Origin: Nonomuraea spiralis
Lineage (GTDB): Bacteria; Actinomycetota; Actinomycetes; Streptosporangiales; Streptosporangiaceae
DNA: 64,000 nt
NCBI RefSeq assembly: GCF_014648435.1
Contig: NZ_BMRC01000029.1
Span: 1 to 64,000 of the forward strand
Direction: 5' to 3'
Shown here: positions 50,802 to 59,485 of the stretch, one piece after another
Layout of the letters: each line of letters starts with the position of its first letter
Position numbering within the stretch: position 1 is the first letter of the stretch
Notes under the pieces: model-generated
What the model was told of the DNA's origin: nothing
Database searches by the model: none
What the model saw: the letters and a program-made list of their open reading frames with translations, nothing else
Position numbers and translations under genes: made by a program

Positions 50802-50803
50802 CG

Positions 50804-52201
50804 TTACTTGTCCTTCTTGGGCCGCTTCTCCCGGATCTTCATCGTGACGTCGATCGGCGATCCGGCGAACCCGAACTCCTCGCGGATGCGCCGTTCGATG
50901 AAGCGCCGGTAGGTGTCCTCCAGCCAGCCGGAGGTGAACAACACGAACTTCGGCGGCTCGACGGACGCCTGGGTGGCGAACAGGATCTTCGGCTGCTTGC
51001 CGCCCCGCACCGGCGGCGGCGTGGCGTGCACCAGCTCGGTCAGGAACGCGTTGAGCCGCGCCGTCGGCACCCGGGTGGACCAGGAGTCGAGCGCCTTCTC
51101 CAGCGCGGGCACCAGCCGGTCCATGTGGCGGCCGGTCTTGGCGGAGATGTTGACCCGCAGCGCCCACGGGGTGCGTACGAGCTGCCGGTCGATCTCCTTC
51201 TCCAGGTAGTAGCGGCGGTCCTCGTCGACGAGGTCCCACTTGTTGAACGCCACCACCATGGCCCGACCGGACTCGATCACCAGGCCGATGATCCGCAGGT
51301 CCTGCTCGGTGAGCGGCTCGCTGGCGTCGATCAGCACGATCGCCACCTCCGTGCGCTCCAGGGCGGCGCGGGTGCGCATGGCCGCGTAGAAGTCGGCGCC
51401 CTGCAGCTCGCGGTCGCGCCGCCGGATGCCGGCGGTGTCGACGAACCGCCAGGTGCGCCCGCCCAGCTCGATCAGCTCGTCGACCGGGTCGCGGGTGGTG
51501 CCGGCCATCGGGTCGACCAGCACCCGCTCCTCCCCCGCCAGCTGGTTGAGCAGCGAGGACTTGCCCACGTTGGGCTTGCCGAGCAGCGCCACGCGGGCCG
51601 GGCCGCGCTCGGCGCCGAAGGTCATCTGCGGCGTCTCGGGCAGCGCGTCGAGCACCACGTCGAGCAGGTCGCCGCTGGAGCGGCCGTGCAGCGCGGAGAC
51701 CGGGTAGGGCTCGCCCAGCCCGAGCGCCCACAGCGCGGCCGCCTCCATCTCCAGCTGCTGGTTGTCGACCTTGTTGGCGGCCAGGATCACCGGCTTGCCC
51801 GACTGGCGCAGCACCGAGCCCACGATCTCGTCGGCATCGGTCGCGCCGACCGTGGCGTCGACCACGAACACGATCACGTCGGCCAGCTCGACGGCCACCT
51901 GGGCCTGCTCGGCGATGCGCAGGTTCATGCCGGTGGCGTCAGGGTCCCAGCCGCCGGTGTCGACCACGGTGAAACGGCGGCCGCGCCAGTTGGCGTCGTA
52001 GGTGACGCGGTCGCGGGTGACTCCCGGCACGTCCTCCACGACCGCCTCGCGGCGGCCGATGATGCGGTTGACCAGCGTGGACTTGCCCACGTTGGGGCGG
52101 CCCACGATGGCGACCACCGGCAGTGGCGTGGTGTCACCGTGCTCGGCGACTTCCAGCTCGTCGAGGCCGGCCTCGACCCAATCCCCCGTTGACACGATCA
52201 T
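50804..52201 (-). CDS. der: Ribosome-assembly GTPase Der (EngA)
   Basis: The 465-residue product has two consecutive G domains: VAIVGRPNVGKSTLVNRIIG (G1, about 30-49), DTGGWD (G3) and NKVD (G4), then VALLGKPNVGKSSLLNQLAG, DTAGIRRR and FNKWDLVDE. A C-terminal KH-like domain follows and the tail is Lys-rich (MKIREKRPKKDK). Der matures the 50S subunit. It lies 29 bp after cmk, in the usual cmk-der pair. Confidence 0.96.
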   Translation of the reverse strand: MIVSTGDWVEAGLDELEVAEHGDTTPLPVVAIVGRPNVGKSTLVNRIIGRREAVVEDVPGVTRDRVTYDANWRGRRFTVVDTGGWDPDATGMNLRIAEQAQVAVELADVIVFVVDATVGATDADEIVGSVLRQSGKPVILAANKVDNQQLEMEAAALWALGLGEPYPVSALHGRSSGDLLDVVLDALPETPQMTFGAERGPARVALLGKPNVGKSSLLNQLAGEERVLVDPMAGTTRDPVDELIELGGRTWRFVDTAGIRRRDRELQGADFYAAMRTRAALERTEVAIVLIDASEPLTEQDLRIIGLVIESGRAMVVAFNKWDLVDEDRRYYLEKEIDRQLVRTPWALRVNISAKTGRHMDRLVPALEKALDSWSTRVPTARLNAFLTELVHATPPPVRGGKQPKILFATQASVEPPKFVLFTSGWLEDTYRRFIERRIREEFGFAGSPIDVTMKIREKRPKKDK

Positions 52202-52230
52202 TCATCCTTACGTGAGTACCGCACCTGGGC

Positions 52231-52887
52231 TCAGGTGCGCTCCTTGACCAGTCTCAGCACCTCCGCGATGACCTCTTCGAGGTTGAGCGCGGTGGTGTCG
52301 AGCTCGACGGCGCCATCCGCCATCGAGAGTGGGTCCGTCTTACGTGTTGAGTCCAGGGTGTCACGCCTGGCCATGTCGGCCTGCTGCGCCTCCACCGTGG
52401 AGCCGGTCAGCTCCGCGCTGCGGCGGCGGGCACGGGCCTCGGCGCTGGCCGTCAGGTAGACCTTGACGGCGGCGTCGGGGCAGACGACCGAGCCGATGTC
52501 GCGGCCCTCGACCACGATGTCACCGGCGCCGGCGAGCTCCCGCTGGAGCGCGACCAGGCGCGCGCGCACCTCGGGGACGGCGGCGACGGCGGAGACCGCG
52601 CCGGTCACCTCGGCCTCCCTGATCGGCCCGCCCACGTCGACGCCGTCGACCTGGATCGTGGGGCCCTCGGGGTCGGTGCCGGAGACGATGGACGGCTCGC
52701 CGGAACGGGCTGCGATCGCGGCGGGGTCGGCCAGGTCGACGCCCTGCTGGAGCATCCACCACGTCATCGCCCGGTACATCGCCCCGGTGTCGAGGTAACG
52801 CAGGCCCAGCGCACGGGCGACCCCGCGCGACACGCTCGACTTGCCCGACCCCGAAGGACCGTCCATGGCGACGACCAGACCGGACAC
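52231..52887 (-). CDS. cmk: Cytidylate kinase
   Basis: The 218-residue product has the P-loop MDGPSGSGKSSVSRGVARAL, the LID/CMP-binding regions (RYLDTGAMYRAMTWWMLQQG, VEGRDIGSVVCPDAAVKVYL) and the RRRSAEL segment. It phosphorylates CMP and dCMP. Operon with der; in related genomes this gene directly follows tyrA, but here three other genes lie between. Confidence 0.96.
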   Translation of the reverse strand: MSGLVVAMDGPSGSGKSSVSRGVARALGLRYLDTGAMYRAMTWWMLQQGVDLADPAAIAARSGEPSIVSGTDPEGPTIQVDGVDVGGPIREAEVTGAVSAVAAVPEVRARLVALQRELAGAGDIVVEGRDIGSVVCPDAAVKVYLTASAEARARRRSAELTGSTVEAQQADMARRDTLDSTRKTDPLSMADGAVELDTTALNLEEVIAEVLRLVKERT

Positions 52888-52941
52888 GGCCTCTCCCTCT
52901 TCACGTGTGTTTCCCCAACCTGAAGAGGCTACCGCGTCCGG

Positions 52942-54303
52942 TCAGTCCGCGATCCAGCTCCCGTGGAAGCCGAGCGGGACCCGGGCGGGCAGGTGCACGG
53001 TGGCGACCGGCTCGCCGGTGAAGTCCTGGGCCGACAGGATCACCAGGTCGGCCGCTCCCCTGGCCGGGTCGTTGACGTAGGTCAGCAGGTATCCGTCGTC
53101 CTCGGCCGCGCCGGAGGGCACGAACACCGGCTCCCCCACGTACGCCCCCCGCCCGAACCGCCGCGACTCCTGCGTGCCGCGCTCCAGGTCGTGCTTGATG
53201 AGCGTGTTGTCGAACGCCTCGTCGGGCAGGTCCTCCAGCTCGGTTCCGGCCGGGTAGATCACGTCGTGGAGGTCGGCGGCGGCCGAGGTGTACCCGTACC
53301 GGTACGGGCTGCCGGTGCGGCGCTCGTCGATGCGGGGGAACTCCTGGGGGCGGTCGTCCAGCCGGGTGGTGGTGACCCGGCCGGCGGCGGGGTCGACGCG
53401 CCAGCGGTCGAGCGTGGGCGCGCCGCCCAGGTCGAGCCGGGCGTCCACGAACCGCTTGGGGTAGCGGACCACGTCGACCACGACGTCGTCGCCGTCGTCG
53501 TAGGCGTTGAGCGTGTGGAAGACCCAGCACGGGTCCACCTCGACCCAGCGCACGTCGCCGGTCTCGCGCGAGAGCAGGCCGAGCCGGGCGGCGCGGGCGT
53601 CGTCCCACGCGTACGGGAGCGGCGCGCCGCGCTCGGCGTGGGCCATGCTGAGCGTGACCGGCAGGTCGTAGATCACGACGTACCGGCGGGTCAGGGCGAA
53701 GTCGTGCAGCATCGGGCGGTCGGCGACGGGGATGTCCCTGACCTGCGCCACCACGCCCTTGGGGTCGATCACGATGTGCTGGTGGTGGTCCCAGCCGGCG
53801 AAGTAGGCCATCGCGTGCAGCTCGCCGGTGACCGGGTCGAGGTGGGTGTGGGCGGCGTACCCGCCGGGCAGGCCGCCGACGAAGTCGCACGCGCCGACCG
53901 TGTCGAGCTCGTAGCTCAGCTCGTACGGCAGCCCGCCCGCCTCGACGGTCGCGAACGTGCGCCCGGCGATGCCGATGACGTGCGTGTTGGCGGCGAAGTC
54001 CATGCCCTCGTGCACCGGCCCCGGCCTCGGCTCCTCGCCCAGCCGCCGGGCGACCTCGGCGTTGCGCACCCACCGGTTGCGGTACCACTCGGCCCGCCCG
54101 CCGCGCAGCCGCACGCCGTGGACCATGCCCTGGCCCATGAACAGGTGGGTGGCGGCGGGGTCGTCGAGGCTGAGCGGGTTGGGGCCGTTGCGCAGGTAGC
54201 GGCCGTCGAGCTCGGCCGGGATGCGGCCGGTGACCTCCAGGTCGAAGGCCGTGATCTCCTCCGTCGCGGGTGCGAAGCCGTTGCGGTAGGGGCTGGTGGT
54301 CAT
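52942..54303 (-). CDS. Carotenoid cleavage oxygenase (RPE65/CCD family)
   Basis: The 453-residue product is a seven-bladed propeller enzyme. The four Fe(II) His ligands are in AAHTHLDP, MLHDFALT, VFHTLNAYDDGDD and GFHGSWIAD at the C-terminus; the N-terminal YLRNGPNPL motif is also present. It cleaves a double bond of a carotenoid or a stilbene-like compound with O2; the substrate is not visible and no carotenoid genes are near. The TetR gene upstream (13 bp) is its probable regulator, in the same transcript. Confidence 0.92.
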   Translation of the reverse strand: MTTSPYRNGFAPATEEITAFDLEVTGRIPAELDGRYLRNGPNPLSLDDPAATHLFMGQGMVHGVRLRGGRAEWYRNRWVRNAEVARRLGEEPRPGPVHEGMDFAANTHVIGIAGRTFATVEAGGLPYELSYELDTVGACDFVGGLPGGYAAHTHLDPVTGELHAMAYFAGWDHHQHIVIDPKGVVAQVRDIPVADRPMLHDFALTRRYVVIYDLPVTLSMAHAERGAPLPYAWDDARAARLGLLSRETGDVRWVEVDPCWVFHTLNAYDDGDDVVVDVVRYPKRFVDARLDLGGAPTLDRWRVDPAAGRVTTTRLDDRPQEFPRIDERRTGSPYRYGYTSAAADLHDVIYPAGTELEDLPDEAFDNTLIKHDLERGTQESRRFGRGAYVGEPVFVPSGAAEDDGYLLTYVNDPARGAADLVILSAQDFTGEPVATVHLPARVPLGFHGSWIAD

Positions 54304-54316
54304 CGTGCGCTTCCTC

Positions 54317-54922
54317 TCAGGTCAGGAACGGCGTGAGCACGGAGGTGCAGAGCAGCCGGTAGCGCCGCCCCGCCTCGGCCCGGTCGAAGAAGCCGGAGAT
54401 CTCCAGGCTCACCGCGCCGTGGATGGCCATCCACAACACGTCGGCCAGCTCCCCGGCGGGCGTGCCGCGCAGCCGCCCGGCCTCCAGGGCGGCGGCCACG
54501 GCGTCGACCAGGATGTCGAACGTCCGCCGCCCGGTCGTGACCGCCTCGGGGGCCGGCTCGAACCCGTGCATGGCGTTCTGGAACATGACCCGGTAGTAGT
54601 CGGGCTCGTCCAGCGCGTACTCGCGGTAGGCCTCCAGGCCGGCGTGCAGCGCGTCGATCGGGTCGTCCTGGGCGGGGACGGCCAGCAGCCGCTGTTCCAG
54701 CCGGGCGAACCCCTCCAGCCAGAGCGCCTCGCTGAGCCCGTCCTTGCCGCCGAAGAGGGTGTAGATCACCTTCGTGGAGCAGCCGACCTCGCCGGAGATG
54801 CGCCGTACGGTCAGCGCCGCCGGGCCGTCGGCGATGAGCAGGTGTTTGGCGGCGTCGAGGATGGCCGACCTGACCACGCTCTGGCCTTCCTGCTGGGCTT
54901 GCCGGTACGCGGTGACCGCCAT
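54317..54922 (-). CDS. TetR-family regulator
   Basis: The 201-residue product has the TetR HTH at about 17-63 (AILDAAKHLLIADGPAALTV, RRISGEVGCSTKVIYTLFGG KDGL) and a TetR_C_13/WHG-like helical C-terminal ligand domain. It is 13 bp upstream of the carotenoid oxygenase gene. A 15-bp palindrome 23 bp before its start is the likely operator, so it probably represses itself and the oxygenase. Confidence 0.9.
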   Translation of the reverse strand: MAVTAYRQAQQEGQSVVRSAILDAAKHLLIADGPAALTVRRISGEVGCSTKVIYTLFGGKDGLSEALWLEGFARLEQRLLAVPAQDDPIDALHAGLEAYREYALDEPDYYRVMFQNAMHGFEPAPEAVTTGRRTFDILVDAVAAALEAGRLRGTPAGELADVLWMAIHGAVSLEISGFFDRAEAGRRYRLLCTSVLTPFLT

Positions 54923-54944
54923 GTGAGTAACACCGTTTCTTGTA

Positions 54945-54959
54945 GGTAACGCTGTTACC
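54945..54959. promoter_or_regulatory. TetR operator candidate
   Basis: GGTAAC-GCT-GTTACC is a perfect palindrome just upstream of the TetR gene; a half-site-like AGTAACACCGTTT lies at 54926-54938, giving two copies spaced about 19 bp. The position fits autorepression and control of the oxygenase. Confidence 0.65.
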
Positions 54960-55038
54960 GTCTTTTCTACGCCTCCCCCCGCCCGCCGTCAACGCCCTTC
55001 AGAGGACTAAGGGGGGCCGCGCGGGTTAGAGGTCGGGC

Positions 55039-55893
55039 GTGACGGAGACGAGCCGAGCGCGGGTCACGGTCGTGGTGGCCGCCAGGGACCGGGTCCGTAC
55101 GCTGGCCCGGTCGCTCCCCCGCCACCCGCGGCCGGTCATCCTCGTCGACAACGGCTCATCCGACGGGACCGCCGGGTTCGTCCGCAAGCACTTCCCCGAC
55201 GTCCAGGTGGTCGAGGCGGGCGCCGACCTCGGCGCGCCCGCCCGCAACCTCGGCGTACGCCTGGCCGGGACCCCGTACGTGGCCTTCGCCGACGACGACT
55301 CCTGGTGGGCGCCCGGGGCGCTGGACCGGGCGGCCGACGTGCTGGACGCCCATCCCCGCCTGGCGGTGCTGGGCGCGCGCGTGCTGGTGGGGCCCGAGGA
55401 GCGGCCGGACCCGGTGTCGGAGGCGATGCGGGACTCGCCGCTCGGCGTCGAGGACGGCCTGCCGGGGCCGAGCGTGCTGAGCTTCCTGGCCCGCGGGGCC
55501 GTGGTGCGCAGGGAGGCGTTCCTGGAGGCGGGCGGCTTCGACGACGTGCTCTTCTTCTACGGCGAGGAGGAGCGCCTGGCCGTGGACCTGGCCGCGCGCG
55601 GCTGGGGACTGGCCTACGTGGACGACGTCGTGGCCCACCACCGTCCCGCCGCGGTCCGCGACCCGCGCGGCGGACAGGCGCTGGCCGCGCGCGACGCCGT
55701 GCTCACGGCCGTGCTGCGCCGTCCGTGGCCGGTGGTGGCGCGCCGGTCCCTGCGGGCGCTGCTGGGCGGTCCAGGGGGCCGTGAGGGGCTGCGCACCGCC
55801 GTACGGAGTCTGCCCCGGGCCCTGGCCGCCCGGCGCGGCCTCCCGCCCGCCGTCGAACGAGCCCGCCGCAGGCTGGACCGCGCCCCGCCGTGA
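55039..55893 (+). CDS. GT2-family glycosyltransferase
   Basis: The 284-residue product has the GT-A fold: VTVVVAARDRVRTLARSL, VILVDNGSSDGTAGF, the metal-binding FADDDSWW (DxD) and the acceptor/base region FFYGEEERLAVDLAARGWGL. The C-terminal part is Arg-rich and could be membrane-associated. It transfers a sugar to an unknown acceptor. It lies between TetR (divergent) and tyrA (convergent), in the interval where the conserved tyrA-cmk linkage is broken. Confidence 0.88.
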   Translation: MTETSRARVTVVVAARDRVRTLARSLPRHPRPVILVDNGSSDGTAGFVRKHFPDVQVVEAGADLGAPARNLGVRLAGTPYVAFADDDSWWAPGALDRAADVLDAHPRLAVLGARVLVGPEERPDPVSEAMRDSPLGVEDGLPGPSVLSFLARGAVVRREAFLEAGGFDDVLFFYGEEERLAVDLAARGWGLAYVDDVVAHHRPAAVRDPRGGQALAARDAVLTAVLRRPWPVVARRSLRALLGGPGGREGLRTAVRSLPRALAARRGLPPAVERARRRLDRAPP

Positions 55894-55916
55894 TCAGGGG
55901 GCGGACGGCGGTGCGG

Positions 55917-57011
55917 TCAGGGGACCTGCCAGCCGCGTTCGAGCAGGGCGTCGGCCAGTGGCGAGGCCGCGTCCGGCTGCACCCACAGCTCGGCGATGCC
56001 CAGCGGCAGCCCCGGCGCGTGCTCCAGCCGCACGTCCTCGACGTTGACCCCGACCTCGTCGCACACCTGGAACAGCCGCGCGAGCTGCCCGGGACGGTCG
56101 CCGATGACGACCTGGACGACCACATAGGCGGGCGCGGGACCGCCGTGCTTGCCCGGGATGCGCCCGTGCCCGGCGACGCCGCGCTTGAGAAGCTGGGTGA
56201 GGTCGCCGGACGCGGTGCCGTCGCCCCCGGCCAGGGAGCGCAGCGCCGTCGCGGCCTCGGCCAGGTCGCGCGAGACGGCCTCCAGCACCTCGGCGACCGG
56301 GTCCGCGTTGCCCTCAAGGATGCCCAGCCAGAGCCCGGGGTCGCCGCCCGCGATGCGGGTCACGTCGCGCACTCCCTGCCCGGCCAGGCCGAGCGCGACG
56401 TCGGTGGCGTCGGCCAGGCGGGCCGCCACCGCCGAGGCGGCGACGTGGGGGGCGTGCGAGACGACGGCGACCGCGCGGTCGTGCTCCTCCGCGCCCACCT
56501 CGACGGGGTTGGCGCCGCACAACTCGATCAGCTCCAGCACCGCCGCCCTGGCCTCGGAGAGTGCCTCGCCGGTCGGGCACAACGCCCACGGCCGTCCGAG
56601 GAACAGGTCGGCCCTGGCCGCCCCCGGCCCGGACTTCTCCCGCCCGGCCAGCGGGTGGGAGGCGACGTAGGTGGTCAGGTCGCAGCCGAGCCGCTCGGCC
56701 TGGCGGATGGGCTCGGCCTTGACGCTGGCCACGTCGGTGTAGAACCGGGCCACGCCGCGCTTCTGCAGCTCCAGCAGCTCCTCGGCGACGTGCGCCGGGG
56801 GCACCGCGATGACCGCGAGGTCGACGTCCCCGGCGGGCAGCAGCTCCGGCTGCCACTCCTCGCCCGCGCCCAGCTCCCTGGCCAGGCGTACGGCGGCCGC
56901 CTCGCGGTCGGCGAGCAGCACGCGTACGCCGCGCTTGCGCAGCGCCAGAGCCGCCGAGGTGCCGATGAGACCGGTTCCGACGACGAGCACGGTACGGAGT
57001 TCCGAGGCCAT
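55917..57011 (-). CDS. tyrA: Prephenate dehydrogenase
   Basis: The 364-residue product has an N-terminal NAD(P) domain (VLVVGTGLIGTSAALALRKR) and the PDH helical domain with the active-site His in VASHPLAGREKSGPGAA. A C-terminal ACT domain (VVVQVVIGDRPGQLARLFQV) probably allows feedback by tyrosine. It makes 4-hydroxyphenylpyruvate for tyrosine. The aroH chorismate mutase gene is 46 bp upstream, so both steps from chorismate are co-expressed. Confidence 0.93.
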   Translation of the reverse strand: MASELRTVLVVGTGLIGTSAALALRKRGVRVLLADREAAAVRLARELGAGEEWQPELLPAGDVDLAVIAVPPAHVAEELLELQKRGVARFYTDVASVKAEPIRQAERLGCDLTTYVASHPLAGREKSGPGAARADLFLGRPWALCPTGEALSEARAAVLELIELCGANPVEVGAEEHDRAVAVVSHAPHVAASAVAARLADATDVALGLAGQGVRDVTRIAGGDPGLWLGILEGNADPVAEVLEAVSRDLAEAATALRSLAGGDGTASGDLTQLLKRGVAGHGRIPGKHGGPAPAYVVVQVVIGDRPGQLARLFQVCDEVGVNVEDVRLEHAPGLPLGIAELWVQPDAASPLADALLERGWQVP

Positions 57012-57057
57012 TTCGATGTCCTGATTTATCGGGCTATTGAAGCAGGAAGTGGTACGC

Positions 57058-57417
57058 CTACTGGGCGATGTCCTGACGCAGGGCCACCGCGCCCCGCAGA
57101 TACACGTGCTGCATCTCCGCCCGCGGCCGGTCGGTCTCCACGTGGGCCATCAGGCGCACCACCCGGGGCAGCGCGCCCGGCACGTCGATCTCGGTGCAGC
57201 AGATCAGCGGCACCTCGTGGAAACCCAGCTTGCGCGCGGCGAGCGCGGGGAACTCGGCGGTCAGGTCGGGCGTGGCGGTGAACAGCACGCTGATCACGTC
57301 GTCCGTGGTCAGGGAGTTGCGGTCCATGATCGCCTGGACCAGCTCGGTCGTCCCCTGGATGATCGAGTCGCGGTCGCCGGCATCCAGCTGGATCGCCCCG
57401 CGGATAGCCCGCACCAT
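57058..57417 (-). CDS. aroH: Monofunctional chorismate mutase, AroH class
   Basis: The start is ATG 57417 (MVRAIRGAIQLDAGD), preceded by GGAAGGGG; longer frames upstream run into a hairpin. The 119-residue product has the AroH trimer features: RAIRGAIQLD with the first Arg, LFTATPDLTAEFPALAAR with the Arg/Glu region and EIDVPGALPRVVR MLAHVE-like C-terminal sequence (here VRLMAHVETD). It converts chorismate to prephenate for the tyrA product downstream. Confidence 0.92.
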   Translation of the reverse strand: MVRAIRGAIQLDAGDRDSIIQGTTELVQAIMDRNSLTTDDVISVLFTATPDLTAEFPALAARKLGFHEVPLICCTEIDVPGALPRVVRLMAHVETDRPRAEMQHVYLRGAVALRQDIAQ

Positions 57418-57443
57418 GCGCTTCGTCCCCTTCCCTAGCGGGA

Positions 57444-57471
57444 GAGCCCGTGCGGAGATGCGCACGGGCTC
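57444..57471 (-). terminator. Hairpin between rluB and aroH
   Basis: An 11-bp perfect stem (57444-57454 with 57461-57471, loop GAGATG) lies in the 70-bp gap after the rluB stop. No T-run; it may partly terminate or separate the two mRNAs. Confidence 0.6.
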
Positions 57472-57487
57472 CTGCGTACCGGCCAGA

Positions 57488-59485
57488 TTACAGCTTCACG
57501 GCCGCGTAAAGCTCGCCGACCTCCTTCAAGGACAGCGCGCGGACCGTGCCGGCCTTGGTACGTCCCAGCTTCACCGGACCGAACTCGATCCTGGCCAGGT
57601 CGATCACCCGGTGACCGGCCTCCTCCAGCATCCGCCGTACGACGTGCTTGCGGCCCTCGTGCAGCACCACCTCGACCAGCGCCTGCTGGCCGTGCTCCTG
57701 CACGATGGCGAAGCTGTCGGCCCTGGCGATGCCGTCCTCCAGCTCGATGCCCTGCTTGAGCCTGCGGCCCAGGTCGCGCGGGATCGGGCCGGGCACCTTG
57801 GCCCAGTACTTCTTCTGCACCCCGTAGCTCGGGTGCGTCAGCCTGTTGGCCAGCTCGCCGTCGTTGGTGAGCAGCAGCAGGCCCTCGGTCTCGGTGTCGA
57901 GCCGGCCGACGTGGAACAGGCGCGGCGCCAGCTCCTCGACGTAGTCGGCCAGGCACGGGCGGCCCTGCGGGTCGTCCATGGTGGACACGACGCCGATCGG
58001 CTTGTTGAGGGCGTAGTAGACCAGGTCGGGGGCGGTGGGGATCCGCTTGCCGTCCACGTGGATGACCTGGGTGGCGGGGTCGACCTTGGCGCCGAACCTG
58101 CGTACCACCTGGCCGTTGACCGTGACGCGGCCGTCGCCGATCATCTCCTCGCAGGCGCGCCTGCTGGCCACGCCCGCCTGGGCCAGCACCTTCTGCAGGC
58201 GCACGCCGTCGGGGACCTCGGTGGTGTCGCGCTCGTCGGTGTAGTCGTCGGCGTAGAAGTCACGGTCGCGCAGGGGCTGACGGTTGGCCTTCACCCGCTT
58301 GGCCTGGGGGCTGCCGTAGCCGGCCTCCCGCCGTCCGCCGCCGAGCGTCTGCACGTCGTCCCGCCTGGGGGTACGCGGCTGCTGCGTACGGGGGGTGTCC
58401 TCGCGCCGGCCGAACCGGGCACGGGTGGCGCCTGCGCCGCCCGTGCGCGGACCGTCGTCCCTGCGCCCACTGCGATCGGCCCGGAACCCGCCACGCTCCT
58501 GACGCTCGCCGCCGAACCCGCCACGCTCCTGACGCCCGCCGCCGCCGTAGCCGCCGCGCTCCGGACGCTCGGCCCGGAAGCCGCCGCGCTCCGGACGGCC
58601 GCCGTCGCCGCCCCGGGTGGGACGCGCGCCGCCACGGGAGCCGGCGTACCCGCCGCGCTCACCACGCCGCTCGCCTCCGTAACCACCACGGCCACCGGAG
58701 GCCGCGCCACGGTCACCGGAGAACCCACCGCGGTCACCACCGGAGAACCCACCGCGGTCACCACCGGAGAACCCGCCACGGTCGCCGCCGGAGTAACCAC
58801 CACGGTCACCACCGGAGAACCCGCCACGGTCACCGCGCCGCTCGCCGCCGCCATAGCCGCCGCGCTCGCCGCGCCGGTCGCTGCCATAGCCGCCGCGCTC
58901 GTCGGAGCGGGAAGCGCCGCGGAAGCCGTCACCACGCGGCCGGTCACCGCCCTCACGACGGGGACGCTCGAAACGGTCGCCACCCTCACGGCGCGGGCGG
59001 TCGAAGCTGTCGCCACCCTCACGGCGGGGACGGTCGAAACGGTCGCCGCGCGGGGCGCGGTCGTCGCGGAAGCCGCCGCCACGGGACGCACCGGCCCCGC
59101 GGTCGTCGCGCGCCGGACGGTCATCGCGTGCCGGGCGGTCATCGCGTGCCGGGCGGTCGAAGCGGTCGCCGCCGCGGGAACCCCCGCCGAAGCCCTGGCC
59201 GCCGCGGTCGTCGCGGTCGCCGGGACGGCCGTAGCGGGCACGTGCTCCGCCGCGGTCGGCACGAAGGGAGTCACGGCGGGCGTCGCCGCGGAACGCGTCC
59301 CTGCCGGAACTGCCCGAGCCGCCGGAACTGCCCGAGCCGCCCGAATTGCCGTAGTTGCCGGAACCGCCGAAGCCGTCGCGGCGGTTGTCGTCGGAGCGGA
59401 AGGCGGGACGCCCGCCGCGGCCGGAGCCGCCGGTGCGTCCACGACCGCGTCCATCACCGGACGGGGTGCTGCGCCTGTTGATCAC
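57488..59485 (-). CDS. rluB: 23S rRNA pseudouridine synthase (RluB type) with a 420-residue RGG-rich extension
   Basis: The 665-residue product ends in a normal 240-residue enzyme: S4 domain (RLQKVLAQAGVASRRACEEM) and RsuA/RluB catalytic domain with the Asp nucleophile in VGRLDTETEGLLLLTNDG (about 525-542). Before it lies about 420 residues of low-complexity Gly/Arg/Asp sequence with tandem GGFSGGDR and RGGYGG motifs and RPAR DDRPARDDR-like repeats, predicted disordered and RNA-binding. It modifies the large-subunit rRNA near position 2605. Start ATG 59485 overlaps the scpB stop (ATGA). Confidence 0.92.
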   Translation of the reverse strand: MINRRSTPSGDGRGRGRTGGSGRGGRPAFRSDDNRRDGFGGSGNYGNSGGSGSSGGSGSSGRDAFRGDARRDSLRADRGGARARYGRPGDRDDRGGQGFGGGSRGGDRFDRPARDDRPARDDRPARDDRGAGASRGGGFRDDRAPRGDRFDRPRREGGDSFDRPRREGGDRFERPRREGGDRPRGDGFRGASRSDERGGYGSDRRGERGGYGGGERRGDRGGFSGGDRGGYSGGDRGGFSGGDRGGFSGGDRGGFSGDRGAASGGRGGYGGERRGERGGYAGSRGGARPTRGGDGGRPERGGFRAERPERGGYGGGGRQERGGFGGERQERGGFRADRSGRRDDGPRTGGAGATRARFGRREDTPRTQQPRTPRRDDVQTLGGGRREAGYGSPQAKRVKANRQPLRDRDFYADDYTDERDTTEVPDGVRLQKVLAQAGVASRRACEEMIGDGRVTVNGQVVRRFGAKVDPATQVIHVDGKRIPTAPDLVYYALNKPIGVVSTMDDPQGRPCLADYVEELAPRLFHVGRLDTETEGLLLLTNDGELANRLTHPSYGVQKKYWAKVPGPIPRDLGRRLKQGIELEDGIARADSFAIVQEHGQQALVEVVLHEGRKHVVRRMLEEAGHRVIDLARIEFGPVKLGRTKAGTVRALSLKEVGELYAAVKL
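58700..58840 (-). repeat. Tandem 24-bp repeat in the RGG region of rluB
   Basis: Consecutive near-identical units of about 24 bp (CACCGCGGTCACCACCGGAG on the plus strand, with small changes) encode GGFSGGDR octapeptides. Five or so copies are visible, several almost identical, so the array is probably prone to expansion or contraction. Confidence 0.85.

Noticed and set aside
58700..58840. Possible CRISPR array
   Set aside because: Units are about 24 bp, contiguous and coding, with no unique spacers and no cas genes.
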